Assembly (NCBI GenBank): GCA_934292805.1
Contig: CAKQXQ010000008.1
Span: 1 to 64,000 of the forward strand
Direction: 5' to 3'
DNA from: an uncultured Roseburia sp.
Lineage (GTDB): Bacteria > Bacillota > Clostridia > Lachnospirales > Lachnospiraceae
Length of the DNA stretch: 64,000 nucleotides
The position numbers were made by a program, and so were the translations under genes. Each line of letters starts with the position of its first letter. The first letter of the stretch is position 1. Under the pieces are notes generated by a model. It did not search any database. It had not been told where the DNA came from and saw only the letters and a list, made by a program, of their open reading frames with translations. Shown piece after piece: positions 44,120 to 52,367 of the stretch.

Positions 44120-45505
44120 ATGAGATGGTCAAATGAGATGTTTTATGTTCTTTTACTTAATTCTTTTACAGGTGCAGTGGCATATATATTTTGGATAGCA
44201 TTAAAAAAGCAGATGGAGAAGCACAAGAAACTGAAATACATATATCCAATGCTTGGAATCGTAGAACTGTTTTTTCTGATTCCGGTAATGATTATTTACC
44301 TGAAGATTACCACGCATGTTCCGGGTACTATTGGGGCATATTATGGAAAATTGTTTCTCAGGACACCGGTTATCTATGCTTTGCAGTGCGTGATCGCCGG
44401 CATATGGATTCTTGGTGTGATATTTAATTTAGGAAACTATGGACTGGAATATATGAAGTTCCGGCAAGTATTGAAGAAAAATATAGTATATTCTCAACCG
44501 AGGAAAGAAAAAGACCGGATTCAAAAAGAACTCGGAATAAAAGAAACAGTAGAAATATATCAGAATTATAGTGTTCCATCCCCTATTGTCGTTGGCTGGA
44601 TAAGTAAGAAAATAATTTTTCCTGTAAAAGACTATGAAAAAGAAGAATTAGTGACAATCCTCTATCATGAGATGATACATATCAGACAGCATATTCTTAT
44701 CATGAAAAAGGTGGCAATATTTTTGAAATTGATTTTCTGGTGTAATCCGATGATGACGAGCCTTCTGCAAAATATTGATGAATGGGGAGAGGTTGCATGT
44801 GACAGATATGTATGCAATGAGACAATGTATCCTTATACCACACAGGAATACTATCGGATTGCTGTGAAAGGTCTGGAACAATCCCAGATTTGGATACCGG
44901 AGATGGTTACAGGCTTTCAGAAAAAGAGTAACTTTAAAAGGAGAATATTGCGGATGAAAAATTATAAGAAAGAAAACGAAATGAAGCTTATAAGCGGTGT
45001 GGCTTTAAGTATGATGTTATGTATAGTTACCTCTACATCAATTTTTGCGGCTGGTGAAGGATTTAAATCTATATATGAAAAATTCTATAATGAAACAGAA
45101 GTTACAGTAGAAGAAGAGTATATACCGGTTGAACAGCTGGAAGAATATGAAGAAATGATCGATCCTGCCAATTATGTAGATTATGAAATTGTAGAGGCTG
45201 GAAAAGCAGAAAATTCCAGTCGCACAATGGGAGAAATCACAGGAGAAATTGGGAAAGGAAGCATACAGGCAGAAAGCATTTATGTGAAGAAGGGTCAGTC
45301 AGTTGTAATGGCAATTTCCGTTACACCGGCAACGCAATCGGTTCGAGTAGGAATAATTGATAATAAGAATAATATGCGTTATGTGAATGGAAAAGACAGC
45401 ATTATGCATTCATTTGAAGTGAGTACATCAGGCTACTATACACCAGTAGTATTTAATGATTCAACGGTAAAAGTAAATATCAGTGGAACTTATTACGTGA
45501 AATAA
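44120..45505 (+). CDS. M56 family (BlaR1-like) membrane metallopeptidase
   Basis: The 461-residue protein has three N-terminal membrane segments (about residues 8-26, 42-62 and 85-105). A cytoplasmic zinc protease domain follows, with HEMIH at 183-187 and a downstream EWGEVACDRYV providing the third ligand. A fourth membrane segment (about 295-312) precedes an extracytoplasmic domain of about 150 residues. The sensor is not a penicillin-binding domain; it starts with an acidic stretch and ends with beta-rich sequence. BlaR1-type proteases destroy BlaI-type repressors, so the BlaI homologue at 31754 is the obvious partner, though about 12 kb separate them. Confidence 0.88.
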   Translation: MRWSNEMFYVLLLNSFTGAVAYIFWIALKKQMEKHKKLKYIYPMLGIVELFFLIPVMIIYLKITTHVPGTIGAYYGKLFLRTPVIYALQCVIAGIWILGVIFNLGNYGLEYMKFRQVLKKNIVYSQPRKEKDRIQKELGIKETVEIYQNYSVPSPIVVGWISKKIIFPVKDYEKEELVTILYHEMIHIRQHILIMKKVAIFLKLIFWCNPMMTSLLQNIDEWGEVACDRYVCNETMYPYTTQEYYRIAVKGLEQSQIWIPEMVTGFQKKSNFKRRILRMKNYKKENEMKLISGVALSMMLCIVTSTSIFAAGEGFKSIYEKFYNETEVTVEEEYIPVEQLEEYEEMIDPANYVDYEIVEAGKAENSSRTMGEITGEIGKGSIQAESIYVKKGQSVVMAISVTPATQSVRVGIIDNKNNMRYVNGKDSIMHSFEVSTSGYYTPVVFNDSTVKVNISGTYYVK

Positions 45506-45598
45506 AAATATTTAAAATAAGGATTATAAAAAAATACTATTCTGGTTTCAAAATCATATCCAGGCATCTTCTTACCCTTAAGAAAGGAGATGATGTAC

Positions 45599-45838
45599 AT
45601 GGAACAGGCACTTATTGAAGCGGCAACTACGCAGGGTATCTGGGTACTGTTATTTGTTTTTCTGTTTTTCTACACAATCAAAAACAATGAAAAACTGATA
45701 GAGAAACAGGACCAGAGAGACGCTAATTATCAGCAGTTATTATCAGATATGACAGAAAAATATTCTATCATTGAAGATATCAGGGAAAGTGTTGTTGAAA
45801 TCCGAAAACAGATTGAAAATATTTCAACAGAACAGTAA
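45599..45838 (+). CDS. UviB/BhlA-like holin-type small membrane protein
   Basis: I choose the ATG at 45599 (MEQALIEAATTQGIWVLLF), with AAAGGAG 9 nt upstream. The 79-residue protein has one membrane segment (about residues 12-28) followed by a charged coiled-coil-like tail (KLIEKQDQRDANYQQLL). The ALIEAATTQG start and the single-TM plus tail layout match the BhlA/UviB family of bacteriocin-associated holin-like proteins. It follows the M56 gene by 93 nt. In Clostridium perfringens UviB is encoded with the sigma factor UviA; a small sigma factor lies 2 kb upstream here. Confidence 0.82.
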   Translation: MEQALIEAATTQGIWVLLFVFLFFYTIKNNEKLIEKQDQRDANYQQLLSDMTEKYSIIEDIRESVVEIRKQIENISTEQ

Positions 45839-45856
45839 AGGCAACATTAGAAAAAA

Positions 45857-45933
45857 CGCGAGGATCGCACTGCGGCGGACGGAAGTACGCCGCATATCGT
45901 GTCCCGCCGTAGATAGTGATTCTCGTGGGTTCG
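45857..45933. repeat. REP-like palindromic element, copy 1
   Basis: The element starts CGCGAGGATCGCACTGCGGC and has GCGGCGG arms facing CCCGCCG, ending near ATTCTCGT. It shares its first 22 bases with the copy at 50371 and differs in the loop, while keeping the stem. It is GC-rich against an AT-rich background and lies in the 3' region of the UviB-like gene. Confidence 0.7.
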
Positions 45934-46264
45934 ATTCTTATTATGAAGCTAATGTGAATAAAAAATAAAGTTTTATAAAAGCTTTATAAAATCTGAAAAA
46001 AACGATTGACAACAGTAGTTTAAAAAACTATACTTTAATCATATCAAAATCTTAATTATCTAATTTCGTAATTATTCAATAGCCAGATCGGCAGTGATTC
46101 CATTTTTAGTGAAATTAGGGATGCATCTTTGGTTTGCCAGCTATAGGGGAAAGTCTGTGTTCATATAGGAAGGATTCCTTTATTCAGGAATTGAAATTTT
46201 TATTAAAAATCAGAGATACATTGAAAAAATTAAAAAATTCAATTATGATTAAGGGGGAAACTAA
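45934..46264. other. intergenic region with promoter
   Basis: This AT-rich stretch has no gene that I recognise. It contains TTGACA (46006-46011) and TATACT (46029-46034), 17 nt apart, and thus a long leader of about 230 nt before the nuclease-like gene. AGGAATGGAA-like short repeats around 46170-46195 (AGGAAGGATTCC, TTCAGGAATTGAA) may fold. Confidence 0.5.
46006..46034 (+). promoter_or_regulatory. sigma-A promoter upstream of the nuclease-like gene
   Basis: TTGACA (46006-46011) and TATACT (46029-46034) are separated by 17 nt. Confidence 0.75.
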
Positions 46265-47182
46265 GTGAATACAAAAGACAGTAAGGTACAATGGCATCCT
46301 GCATTTGATGCAGCACTGCAGATAGAATTAGGAGATGAAGCAAAGTATCTGACATTTGAACCGGAGCATCTGCTCTCGAAGAAGCCTATGCAGATTGATG
46401 TGTTGGTGAAGAATGAGAAAAATATTAAAATAACAAAGAATATAGGAAGAATCTTCCGGCAGCATAATATTGTAGAATACAAATCGCCGGAAGACTATCT
46501 GAATATTGATGATTTTTATAAGGTGTATGGTTATACCTGTATTTACAAAACAGAAGTTGAGAAGGTGAATCAGATTCCGGCAGAAGAGCTTACAATCACA
46601 TTAGTAGGATATCGTTATCCGAGGGAGATGCTGAAGAACCTTAAAAACGAGAGAAATATCAGCGTTGAGAGTGTGGAGAATGGAATTTACTATCTTCACG
46701 GAGATGCAATCCCGATACAGCTTATCGTTGTACCAGAATTATCAACGGAGAATAATTACTGGCTTAACAATCTTCGGAATGACTTAAAATCTGGTGGCGA
46801 AATGAAATTGTTCATGGAGCAATGTGAAAAGAATAAAGATTCAAAATTATTTCAGGCGCTGACAGATGCGGTCATGCGTGCAAATTGGAAAGAAGCAGAG
46901 GAGGAGCGAAAAAAAATGAATGATGTGTTTAAAGAACTTTTTGCAAAAGAATTCGAAGAGTATATGGAAGAGGGAATGCAAAAAGGAATACAAAAAGGAA
47001 AAATAGAATTGTTAATAAAAAAATATAAAAAAGGCTATACAGCAGAGGAAGCAGCAGATGCTTTGGAGGAAAAAACATCCATAGTTCAACAAATATATGA
47101 CATTATTGGACAGTATGCACCAGATTATGATATAGAGAAGATTTGTAACGCGTTTTCACAAAAGAACAGGATTCAGGCATAG
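46265..47182 (+). CDS. Rpn/PD-(D/E)XK nuclease-like protein
   Basis: The 305-residue protein starts at GTG after AGGGGGAAA. The N-terminal half has MQIDVLVKNEK and, about 25 residues later, IVEYKSPEDYLNIDDFYKVY. This reads as the D...ExK pattern of PD-(D/E)XK nucleases of the Rpn/transposase-like group. The C-terminus is helical and basic, with MQKGIQKGKIELLIKKYKKG and AEEAADALEE, as in the Rpn family. Such genes are multicopy in Lachnospiraceae. A role in recombination is possible, but not shown. Confidence 0.65.
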   Translation: MNTKDSKVQWHPAFDAALQIELGDEAKYLTFEPEHLLSKKPMQIDVLVKNEKNIKITKNIGRIFRQHNIVEYKSPEDYLNIDDFYKVYGYTCIYKTEVEKVNQIPAEELTITLVGYRYPREMLKNLKNERNISVESVENGIYYLHGDAIPIQLIVVPELSTENNYWLNNLRNDLKSGGEMKLFMEQCEKNKDSKLFQALTDAVMRANWKEAEEERKKMNDVFKELFAKEFEEYMEEGMQKGIQKGKIELLIKKYKKGYTAEEAADALEEKTSIVQQIYDIIGQYAPDYDIEKICNAFSQKNRIQA

Positions 47183-47209
47183 AGGTCAGGAATATGGCAC
47201 TGACAAAAG

Positions 47210-47256
47210 AAAAGGTCGAAGCTGACAGACAAATAAGCTGCCGGTTTCGACCTTTT
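47210..47256. terminator. bidirectional terminator
   Basis: AAAAGGTCGAA (47210-47220) pairs with TTCGACCTTTT (47246-47256). It lies between the nuclease-like gene (+) and typA (-); on the - strand the stem is followed by TTTTCTTTTG. Confidence 0.75.
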
Positions 47257-47267
47257 CATATTATGGA

Positions 47268-49106
47268 TTATTTTTTAAAGTTTGCTCTCTTTCTTAAAGT
47301 AGGATCCAGAATTCTCTTACGGATACGTAAGGATTTTGGTGTAACCTCCAGTAACTCATCAACATCGATAAAGTCAAGAGCCTGCTCTAAGCTTAAGATC
47401 TTAGGTGGAACTAAAGTTAAAGCTTCATCAGCAGAGGAAGAACGTGTGTTTGTAAGGTGTTTCTTTTTACATACATTCAACTCGATATCTTCATTTCTGG
47501 AGCAGGAACCAATGACCATACCTGCGTAAACTTTCTCACCTGGTCCGATGAAAAGAGTACCACGATCCTGTGCGGAGAACAGACCATATGTAACGGACTC
47601 TCCGGATTCGAAGGCGATAAGGGAACCAAGCTGGCGGTAAGCAATCTCACCGCGGTAAGTATCATAGCCATTGAAAATGGTATTGATGATACCATTACCT
47701 CTTGTATCGGTCATGAATTCACCTCTGTATCCGATCAGACCACGGGATGGAATATTGAATTCAAGCCTTGTATAACCACCTGTCAGAGGTTTCATATTTA
47801 ACATTTCACCCTTACGCTGGCTTAATTTGTCGATAACAGAACCAGTGAACTCGTCTGGTACATCAACATAAGCAAGCTCCATAGGTTCTAATTTCTTGCC
47901 ATTTTCATCTGTGTGATATAAAACTTCTGCCTTACTTACAGCAAATTCATATCCTTCACGACGCATATTTTCGATTAATACAGATAAATGTAATTCTCCA
48001 CGTCCGGATACCTTGTAGCTGTCAGGAGAATCTGTTTCTTCTACACGCAGAGAAACATCCGTATTTAATTCACGGAATAAACGGTCTCTTAAATGGCGGG
48101 AAGTAATGTATTTTCCTTCCTGTCCTGCTAACGGGCTGTCATTTACGATGAAGTTCATGGACAGTGTTGGCTCAGAGATCTTCTGGAATGGGATAGCAAC
48201 AGGATTCTCAACGGAGCAGATCGTATCTCCGATATGGATATCTGCGATACCGGAAATAGCAACGATGGAACCAATGTTTGCTTCTTCAACATCAACTTTA
48301 TTCAGACCATCAAATTCATATAATTTACTGATACGTACTTTTTTCTTCTTATCAGGATCATGATGATTTACAACAACTGCTTCCTGATTGACTTTAAGAG
48401 AACCATTATCAATCTTACCGATACCAATACGTCCAACATACTCATTATAATCGATCGTACTGATCAGAACCTGTGTCGGAGCCTCAGGATCACCCTCCGG
48501 AGCAGGGATATAATCTAAGATTGTCTCAAATAATGGAGTCATATCTTTCTTGCTGTTAATAAGATCATGGAGTTCGCGGACTGCATAGCCATCTCTTGCA
48601 GATGCAAAAAGGAATGGGCAGTCTAACTGTTCGTCAGAGGCATCCAGATCCATAAATAATTCTAATACTTCGTCAACAACCTCATTCGGACGTGCTTCCG
48701 GACGGTCTACCTTATTTACACAGACAACAACCGGGAGTTTTAAGTCAAGAGCTTTCATTAAAACGAATTTGGTCTGAGGCATAACACCTTCAAATGCATC
48801 TACTACGAGGATAACACCATTTACCATTTTAAGGACACGTTCTACTTCACCACCGAAGTCTGCATGGCCAGGAGTATCAATAACGTTGATCTTTGTTCCT
48901 TTATATGTGATTGCTGTGTTCTTAGAAAGAATTGTGATACCACGTTCTTTCTCAATGTCATTGGAATCCATGACACGCTCAGCAACTTCCTGATTCTCAC
49001 GGAATACACCACTCTGCTTTAAAAGTTCATCGACCAGAGTTGTCTTACCATGGTCAACGTGAGCGATGATTGCTATGTTACGTACGTCTTCACGTTTCTG
49101 CTTCAT
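47268..49106 (-). CDS. typA: translational GTPase TypA/BipA
   Basis: The 612-residue protein has G1 AHVDHGKTTLVDELL, the switch region ERGITILSKNTAI, G3 DTPGHADFGGEV, and G4 NKVDRPEARP. EF-G-like domains III and V follow, and then the BipA-specific C-terminal domain with GLFSAQDRGTLFIGPGEKVY and SSSADEALTLVPPK. It binds ribosomes and helps large-subunit assembly at low temperature or stress. It is transcribed alone on the - strand. Confidence 0.97.
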   Translation of the reverse strand: MKQKREDVRNIAIIAHVDHGKTTLVDELLKQSGVFRENQEVAERVMDSNDIEKERGITILSKNTAITYKGTKINVIDTPGHADFGGEVERVLKMVNGVILVVDAFEGVMPQTKFVLMKALDLKLPVVVCVNKVDRPEARPNEVVDEVLELFMDLDASDEQLDCPFLFASARDGYAVRELHDLINSKKDMTPLFETILDYIPAPEGDPEAPTQVLISTIDYNEYVGRIGIGKIDNGSLKVNQEAVVVNHHDPDKKKKVRISKLYEFDGLNKVDVEEANIGSIVAISGIADIHIGDTICSVENPVAIPFQKISEPTLSMNFIVNDSPLAGQEGKYITSRHLRDRLFRELNTDVSLRVEETDSPDSYKVSGRGELHLSVLIENMRREGYEFAVSKAEVLYHTDENGKKLEPMELAYVDVPDEFTGSVIDKLSQRKGEMLNMKPLTGGYTRLEFNIPSRGLIGYRGEFMTDTRGNGIINTIFNGYDTYRGEIAYRQLGSLIAFESGESVTYGLFSAQDRGTLFIGPGEKVYAGMVIGSCSRNEDIELNVCKKKHLTNTRSSSADEALTLVPPKILSLEQALDFIDVDELLEVTPKSLRIRKRILDPTLRKRANFKK

Positions 49107-49366
49107 AAATTATCTCTCTTTCTTATGTGTGTAAATTAAATAGTTTCCTATTAATATAACTTTAAATATGACTTGAACTTATTTATTCTATCACATTTTT
49201 TTCAGAACGCAAGTAGCACGGACTAATTTTTTTAAGCTTTTTTCAGAAAACAAGAAATACTTATCGACATATTTCTCGAAAATTCCGCAGACAGAAAATG
49301 GTAAAAAAGATTTGTCAGGCAGATCACCTATCTATGTGGTGACAAAGAGGAAGGGAGAAAAAATTC
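49107..49366. other. divergent intergenic region typA / ssb
   Basis: This 260-nt AT-rich stretch separates divergent typA (-) and the SSB gene (+). No convincing promoter pair was found by eye for either side. It has T-rich tracts at 49194-49202 and 49228-49247. Confidence 0.35.
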
Positions 49367-50002
49367 ATGGCAGATAAAATTTTTGAAAATAACCAGGTGT
49401 CGATCGTAGGAGAGATTGTTTCTGATTTCAGATTCAGTCACGAAGTATATGGAGAAGGTTTTTATGTGGTAGATGTGGCAGTCAACCGGTTAAGTAACTT
49501 TATGGACTACATACCACTAATGGTTTCAGAGCGTCTGATCGATGTAAATGCTGATTATATCGGACAGATGATTTATGTTATGGGACAGTTCCGCTCCTTC
49601 AACCGGCATGAGGAGAAGAAAAACAGGCTTGTGCTTTCTGTTTTTGTGAGAGAATTGGAACTGATTGATGAGATACCGGAGGACATAAAAACAAATCAGA
49701 TTTTTCTGGATGGTTATATCTGTAAAGAGCCGATCTACAGGAAAACCCCGCTGGGCAGGGAGATTGCGGATCTTCTGATCGCAGTAAACCGGTCATATGG
49801 AAAATCCGATTATATCCCATGTATCTGTTGGGGGAGAAATGCAAGGTTTGCATCAGGATTTGAAGTGGGAGGACATATCCAGGTATGGGGACGCATCCAG
49901 AGCAGGGAATATGTGAAAAAAATCAGCGAGATGGAAACGGAAAAGAGAGTTGCTTATGAAGTGTCAGTGAGCAAAGTCGAGTTTTTGCCGGACGAAATCT
50001 GA
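49367..50002 (+). CDS. SSB-like protein with two OB folds
   Basis: The 211-residue protein contains two copies of an OB-fold. The first spans about residues 8-100 (NQVSIVGEIVSDFRFSH, GFYVVDVAVNRLSN). The second spans about 108-208 (NQIFLDGYICKEPIYRKTPL, ADLLIAVNRSYGKSDYIPCI, GRNARFASGFEVGGHIQVWG). The second copy is closest to canonical SSB. It lacks the acidic C-terminal tail that recruits partners in normal SSBs, ending VSVSKVEFLPDEI. It may be a specialised single-stranded-DNA-binding protein rather than the main SSB. GAAGGGAG precedes the ATG. Confidence 0.8.
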   Translation: MADKIFENNQVSIVGEIVSDFRFSHEVYGEGFYVVDVAVNRLSNFMDYIPLMVSERLIDVNADYIGQMIYVMGQFRSFNRHEEKKNRLVLSVFVRELELIDEIPEDIKTNQIFLDGYICKEPIYRKTPLGREIADLLIAVNRSYGKSDYIPCICWGRNARFASGFEVGGHIQVWGRIQSREYVKKISEMETEKRVAYEVSVSKVEFLPDEI

Positions 50003-50031
50003 ACGGATTCGGAAAGAATGTATTTGCTGCA

Positions 50032-50060
50032 TTGACAAGGTGTGAAGATGATGTTATGAT
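50032..50060 (+). promoter_or_regulatory. promoter of the lysine riboswitch transcript
   Basis: TTGACA (50032-50037) and TATGAT (50055-50060) are separated by exactly 17 nt, just upstream of the riboswitch. Confidence 0.8.
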
Positions 50061-50077
50061 TTAGCCAATAAAAATAT

Positions 50078-50255
50078 TGCTTGGTAGAGGTTGCGTACTT
50101 TATGAGTATCTTTTTGGATGTGTCAGGCACAGTCGAGAGAAAGTGAAAGGAGAGTACGCCGAAAGAGTATATCACCTGAGGATATATTACTTGGGCATGA
50201 AGTGAAGAACTTTATGACTGTCATCTGATTTACGGATGGGGAGCTATCAGATTCC
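50078..50255 (+). ncRNA. lysine riboswitch (L-box)
   Basis: Sequence landmarks follow the L-box order. GGTAGAGGTTGCG is near 50082-50094, with AGTATC after it. GAGAGAAAGTGAAAGGAGAG follows, then ACGCCGAAAG, TTGGGCATGAAG, GACTGTCATCTG, and GGGGAGCTATCAG near 50238-50250. It is followed by a terminator hairpin and lies upstream of dapA, the classical target: when lysine is bound the terminator forms and transcription stops. Confidence 0.85.
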
Positions 50256-50300
50256 TGAAAGCCTGCAGAAGATGCAGGAAGATTTATTCAGAATTCAGAG

Positions 50301-50327
50301 AGACCGGTCCAGTTACCGGTCTTTTTT
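50301..50327 (+). terminator. riboswitch expression-platform terminator
   Basis: AGACCGGT (50301-50308) pairs with ACCGGTCT (50315-50322), followed by a T6 tract. It is the terminator controlled by the lysine riboswitch. Confidence 0.85.
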
Positions 50328-50370
50328 ATGTAATAGGAAACTTCGTTTCCATTACATAAAAAAACGCTCC

Positions 50371-50455
50371 GCGAGGATCGCACTGCGGCGGATAAGAAAC
50401 ATGTCGCATATTGCGACCCGCCGCAGGCGGAGAATCTCGCAAGCGAGATTCTTTT
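50371..50455. repeat. REP-like palindromic element, copy 2
   Basis: This copy begins CGCGAGGATCGCACTGCGGC and has GCGGCGG facing CCCGCCGC, with a closing GAATCTCGCAAGCGAGATTC palindrome. It shares its first 22 bases with copy 1 at 45857. It lies between the riboswitch terminator and dapA. Confidence 0.7.
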
Positions 50456-50508
50456 TTATATATTCGGAATATTGATTTCCGGAGTATAAAATGCTCCACG
50501 CAACATTT

Positions 50509-50537
50509 TTAACAAAAAAAGTTTTAAAGCGTATAAT
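50509..50537 (+). promoter_or_regulatory. second, riboswitch-independent promoter of dapA
   Basis: TTAACA (50509-50514) and a perfect TATAAT (50532-50537) are 17 nt apart, downstream of the riboswitch terminator and immediately upstream of the AGGAGG of dapA. Transcripts from here would escape lysine control. Confidence 0.6.
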
Positions 50538-50557
50538 GAACGTAGGAGGAAATGGAT

Positions 50558-51442
50558 ATGTCTATTTTTAAAGGCGCAGGTGTAGCGATCGTAACACCAA
50601 TGAAGAATAATGAAGATGTGAATTATGAAAAGTTAGAGGAACTGATCAACTGGCAGATCGATCAGGGAACAGATGCGATCATTATTGCAGGTACCACAGG
50701 AGAGAGTTCCACACTTACGATGGAAGAACACAGCAAGGTGATCAAGGCTGCAGTTGAATTCACAAAACACCGTGTTCCTGTGGTTGCAGGTTCCGGATCA
50801 AACTGTACAAGAGAGGCTATTTATCTGACACAGGAAGCAGAGAATGCAGGGGCAGACGGAATCCTCGCTGTCACACCTTACTACAATAAATGTACGCAGG
50901 GTGGATTGATTCGCTATTATTCTGAAATTGCGGAGTGTACAAAACTACCGATTATCATGTATAATGTACCTGGAAGGACCGGATGTAATATTCTTCCGGA
51001 GACAGCTGCGAAGATTTATAAAGATGTTGAAAATGTTGTAGCAATCAAAGAAGCAACAGGAAGTGTGGCTCAGGCATCCCAGCTGATGTATCTTACAGAT
51101 GGAAAGATCGATCTTTATTCAGGTGAAGATGGAATCGTTGTTCCATTACTGGCGATCGGGGCAGTTGGTGTGATTTCGGTATGGTCGAACGTTGCACCAG
51201 ACAAGGTACACAATATGTGCCAGAGTTTCTTTGATGGAGATCTTGTGACATCGATGAAGTTACAGAGAGAAGCTCAGCCGCTTATAAGTGCATTATTTTC
51301 AGAAGTGAATCCAATCCCTGTGAAGAAGGCATTGAACCTTATGGGCAGAGAAGTTGGAACACTCCGTTCTCCATTGACAGAGATGACAGAGAAGAACGCA
51401 GTAATGCTCGAAGAGGCTATGAAAGCTTACGGCATTTTATAA
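50558..51442 (+). CDS. dapA: 4-hydroxy-tetrahydrodipicolinate synthase
   Basis: I place the start at 50558 (MSIFKGAGVAIVTPMKNN); AGGAGG is 8 nt upstream, too close to the other ATG at 50552. The 294-residue TIM-barrel enzyme has IAGTTGESSTLTMEEH, VTPYYNKCTQGGLIRYY, YNVPGRTGCNI, and the Schiff-base lysine in VVAIKEATGS. It condenses pyruvate with aspartate semialdehyde in lysine and diaminopimelate synthesis. A lysine riboswitch and a second promoter lie upstream. Confidence 0.97.
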   Translation: MSIFKGAGVAIVTPMKNNEDVNYEKLEELINWQIDQGTDAIIIAGTTGESSTLTMEEHSKVIKAAVEFTKHRVPVVAGSGSNCTREAIYLTQEAENAGADGILAVTPYYNKCTQGGLIRYYSEIAECTKLPIIMYNVPGRTGCNILPETAAKIYKDVENVVAIKEATGSVAQASQLMYLTDGKIDLYSGEDGIVVPLLAIGAVGVISVWSNVAPDKVHNMCQSFFDGDLVTSMKLQREAQPLISALFSEVNPIPVKKALNLMGREVGTLRSPLTEMTEKNAVMLEEAMKAYGIL

Positions 51443-51448
51443 AAAAGA

Positions 51449-51475
51449 GGGGCTGTTGTTACAGCCCCATTTTTG
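51449..51475 (+). terminator. terminator between dapA and dapB
   Basis: GGGGCTGT (51449-51456) pairs with ACAGCCCC (51461-51468) around TGTT, followed by ATTTTT. Confidence 0.85.
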
Positions 51476-51545
51476 TGCGCAGAAGAATGATACAGGCGAA
51501 AGCCTGCAAAACAAGAGAAAAGATACGAAAGGCAGGAACCAGAAA

Positions 51546-52307
51546 ATGACAAAAGTGATTATGCATGGATGTAACGGAAAGATGGGACAGACGATCACAG
51601 CGATGTGTAAGGAGGATCCGGAGATTGAGATCGTTGCCGGAGTAGATTTATACGATGGGATCAGGAATGATTACCCGGTATTTTCCAATATATCCCTGTG
51701 TGATGTGAAAGCAGATGCAGTCATTGATTTTTCCAATGCGAATGCAGTTGATGATCTGCTGGTATACTGTGTGGATAAGCAGATCCCGGTAGTGTTGTGT
51801 ACAACCGGAATGTCGGAAGCACAGATTGGAAAGGCAAAAGAGGCAAGTGAACATGTTGCAGTGTTAAGGTCTGCAAATATGTCTTTAGGAGTTAATATGC
51901 TGTTAGAACTTTTAAAGAAAGCAGCCGTGACACTTGCACCGGCCGGATTTGATATGGAGATTGTAGAGAAGCATCATAATCAGAAGCTGGATGCACCGAG
52001 TGGAACAGCACTTGCACTGGCAGATTCCATGAACGAGGCCCTGGATGAGAAGTACAGTTATATTTATGACAGAAGCAAAGAACGCAGAAAGAGAGAAAAA
52101 TACGAAATCGGAATTTCGGCTGTCCGCGGAGGCAATATTGTTGGGGAACATGAAGTGATCTTTGCCGGTCAGGATGAAGTGATCGAATTTAAACATACAG
52201 CATATTCGAAGGCAGTGTTTGCAAAAGGAGCAGTGCAGGCAGCAAAGTTTTTAAAGGGAAGACCAGCCGGATTATACGATATGAGTGATGTGATCAGAGA
52301 TTTTTAA
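51546..52307 (+). CDS. dapB: 4-hydroxy-tetrahydrodipicolinate reductase
   Basis: I place the start at 51546 (MTKVIMHGCNGKMGQTITAM). The 253-residue protein has the N-terminal dinucleotide-binding HGCNGKMGQ, the substrate motif EKHHNQKLDAPSGTALALAD, and GGNIVGEHEVIFAGQDE. It reduces the dapA product with NAD(P)H. It follows dapA behind a terminator, so some expression depends on read-through or an unrecognised promoter. Confidence 0.95.
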   Translation: MTKVIMHGCNGKMGQTITAMCKEDPEIEIVAGVDLYDGIRNDYPVFSNISLCDVKADAVIDFSNANAVDDLLVYCVDKQIPVVLCTTGMSEAQIGKAKEASEHVAVLRSANMSLGVNMLLELLKKAAVTLAPAGFDMEIVEKHHNQKLDAPSGTALALADSMNEALDEKYSYIYDRSKERRKREKYEIGISAVRGGNIVGEHEVIFAGQDEVIEFKHTAYSKAVFAKGAVQAAKFLKGRPAGLYDMSDVIRDF

Positions 52308-52367
52308 TGGCAGTGAATGGGGAAGAATGGGGAGACTTTATAAAAAACAAGTGGAGGGTGAAAGATA

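Noticed and set aside
45925..45950. tRNA-like T-arm (GTGGGTTCGATTC) suggesting a tRNA or attachment site
   Set aside because: The flanking bases do not pair as a T stem, and no acceptor, D or anticodon arms are present. It is part of or adjacent to a REP-like element.
45771..45968. Open frame overlapping the UviB-like gene
   Set aside because: It runs through the REP-like element and overlaps a better-supported gene in another frame. Its ARIALRR string is only the translated repeat.
50236..50475. Open frame between the lysine riboswitch and dapA
   Set aside because: It lies within the riboswitch terminator and the REP-like repeat. The same ARIALRR string comes from the repeat.
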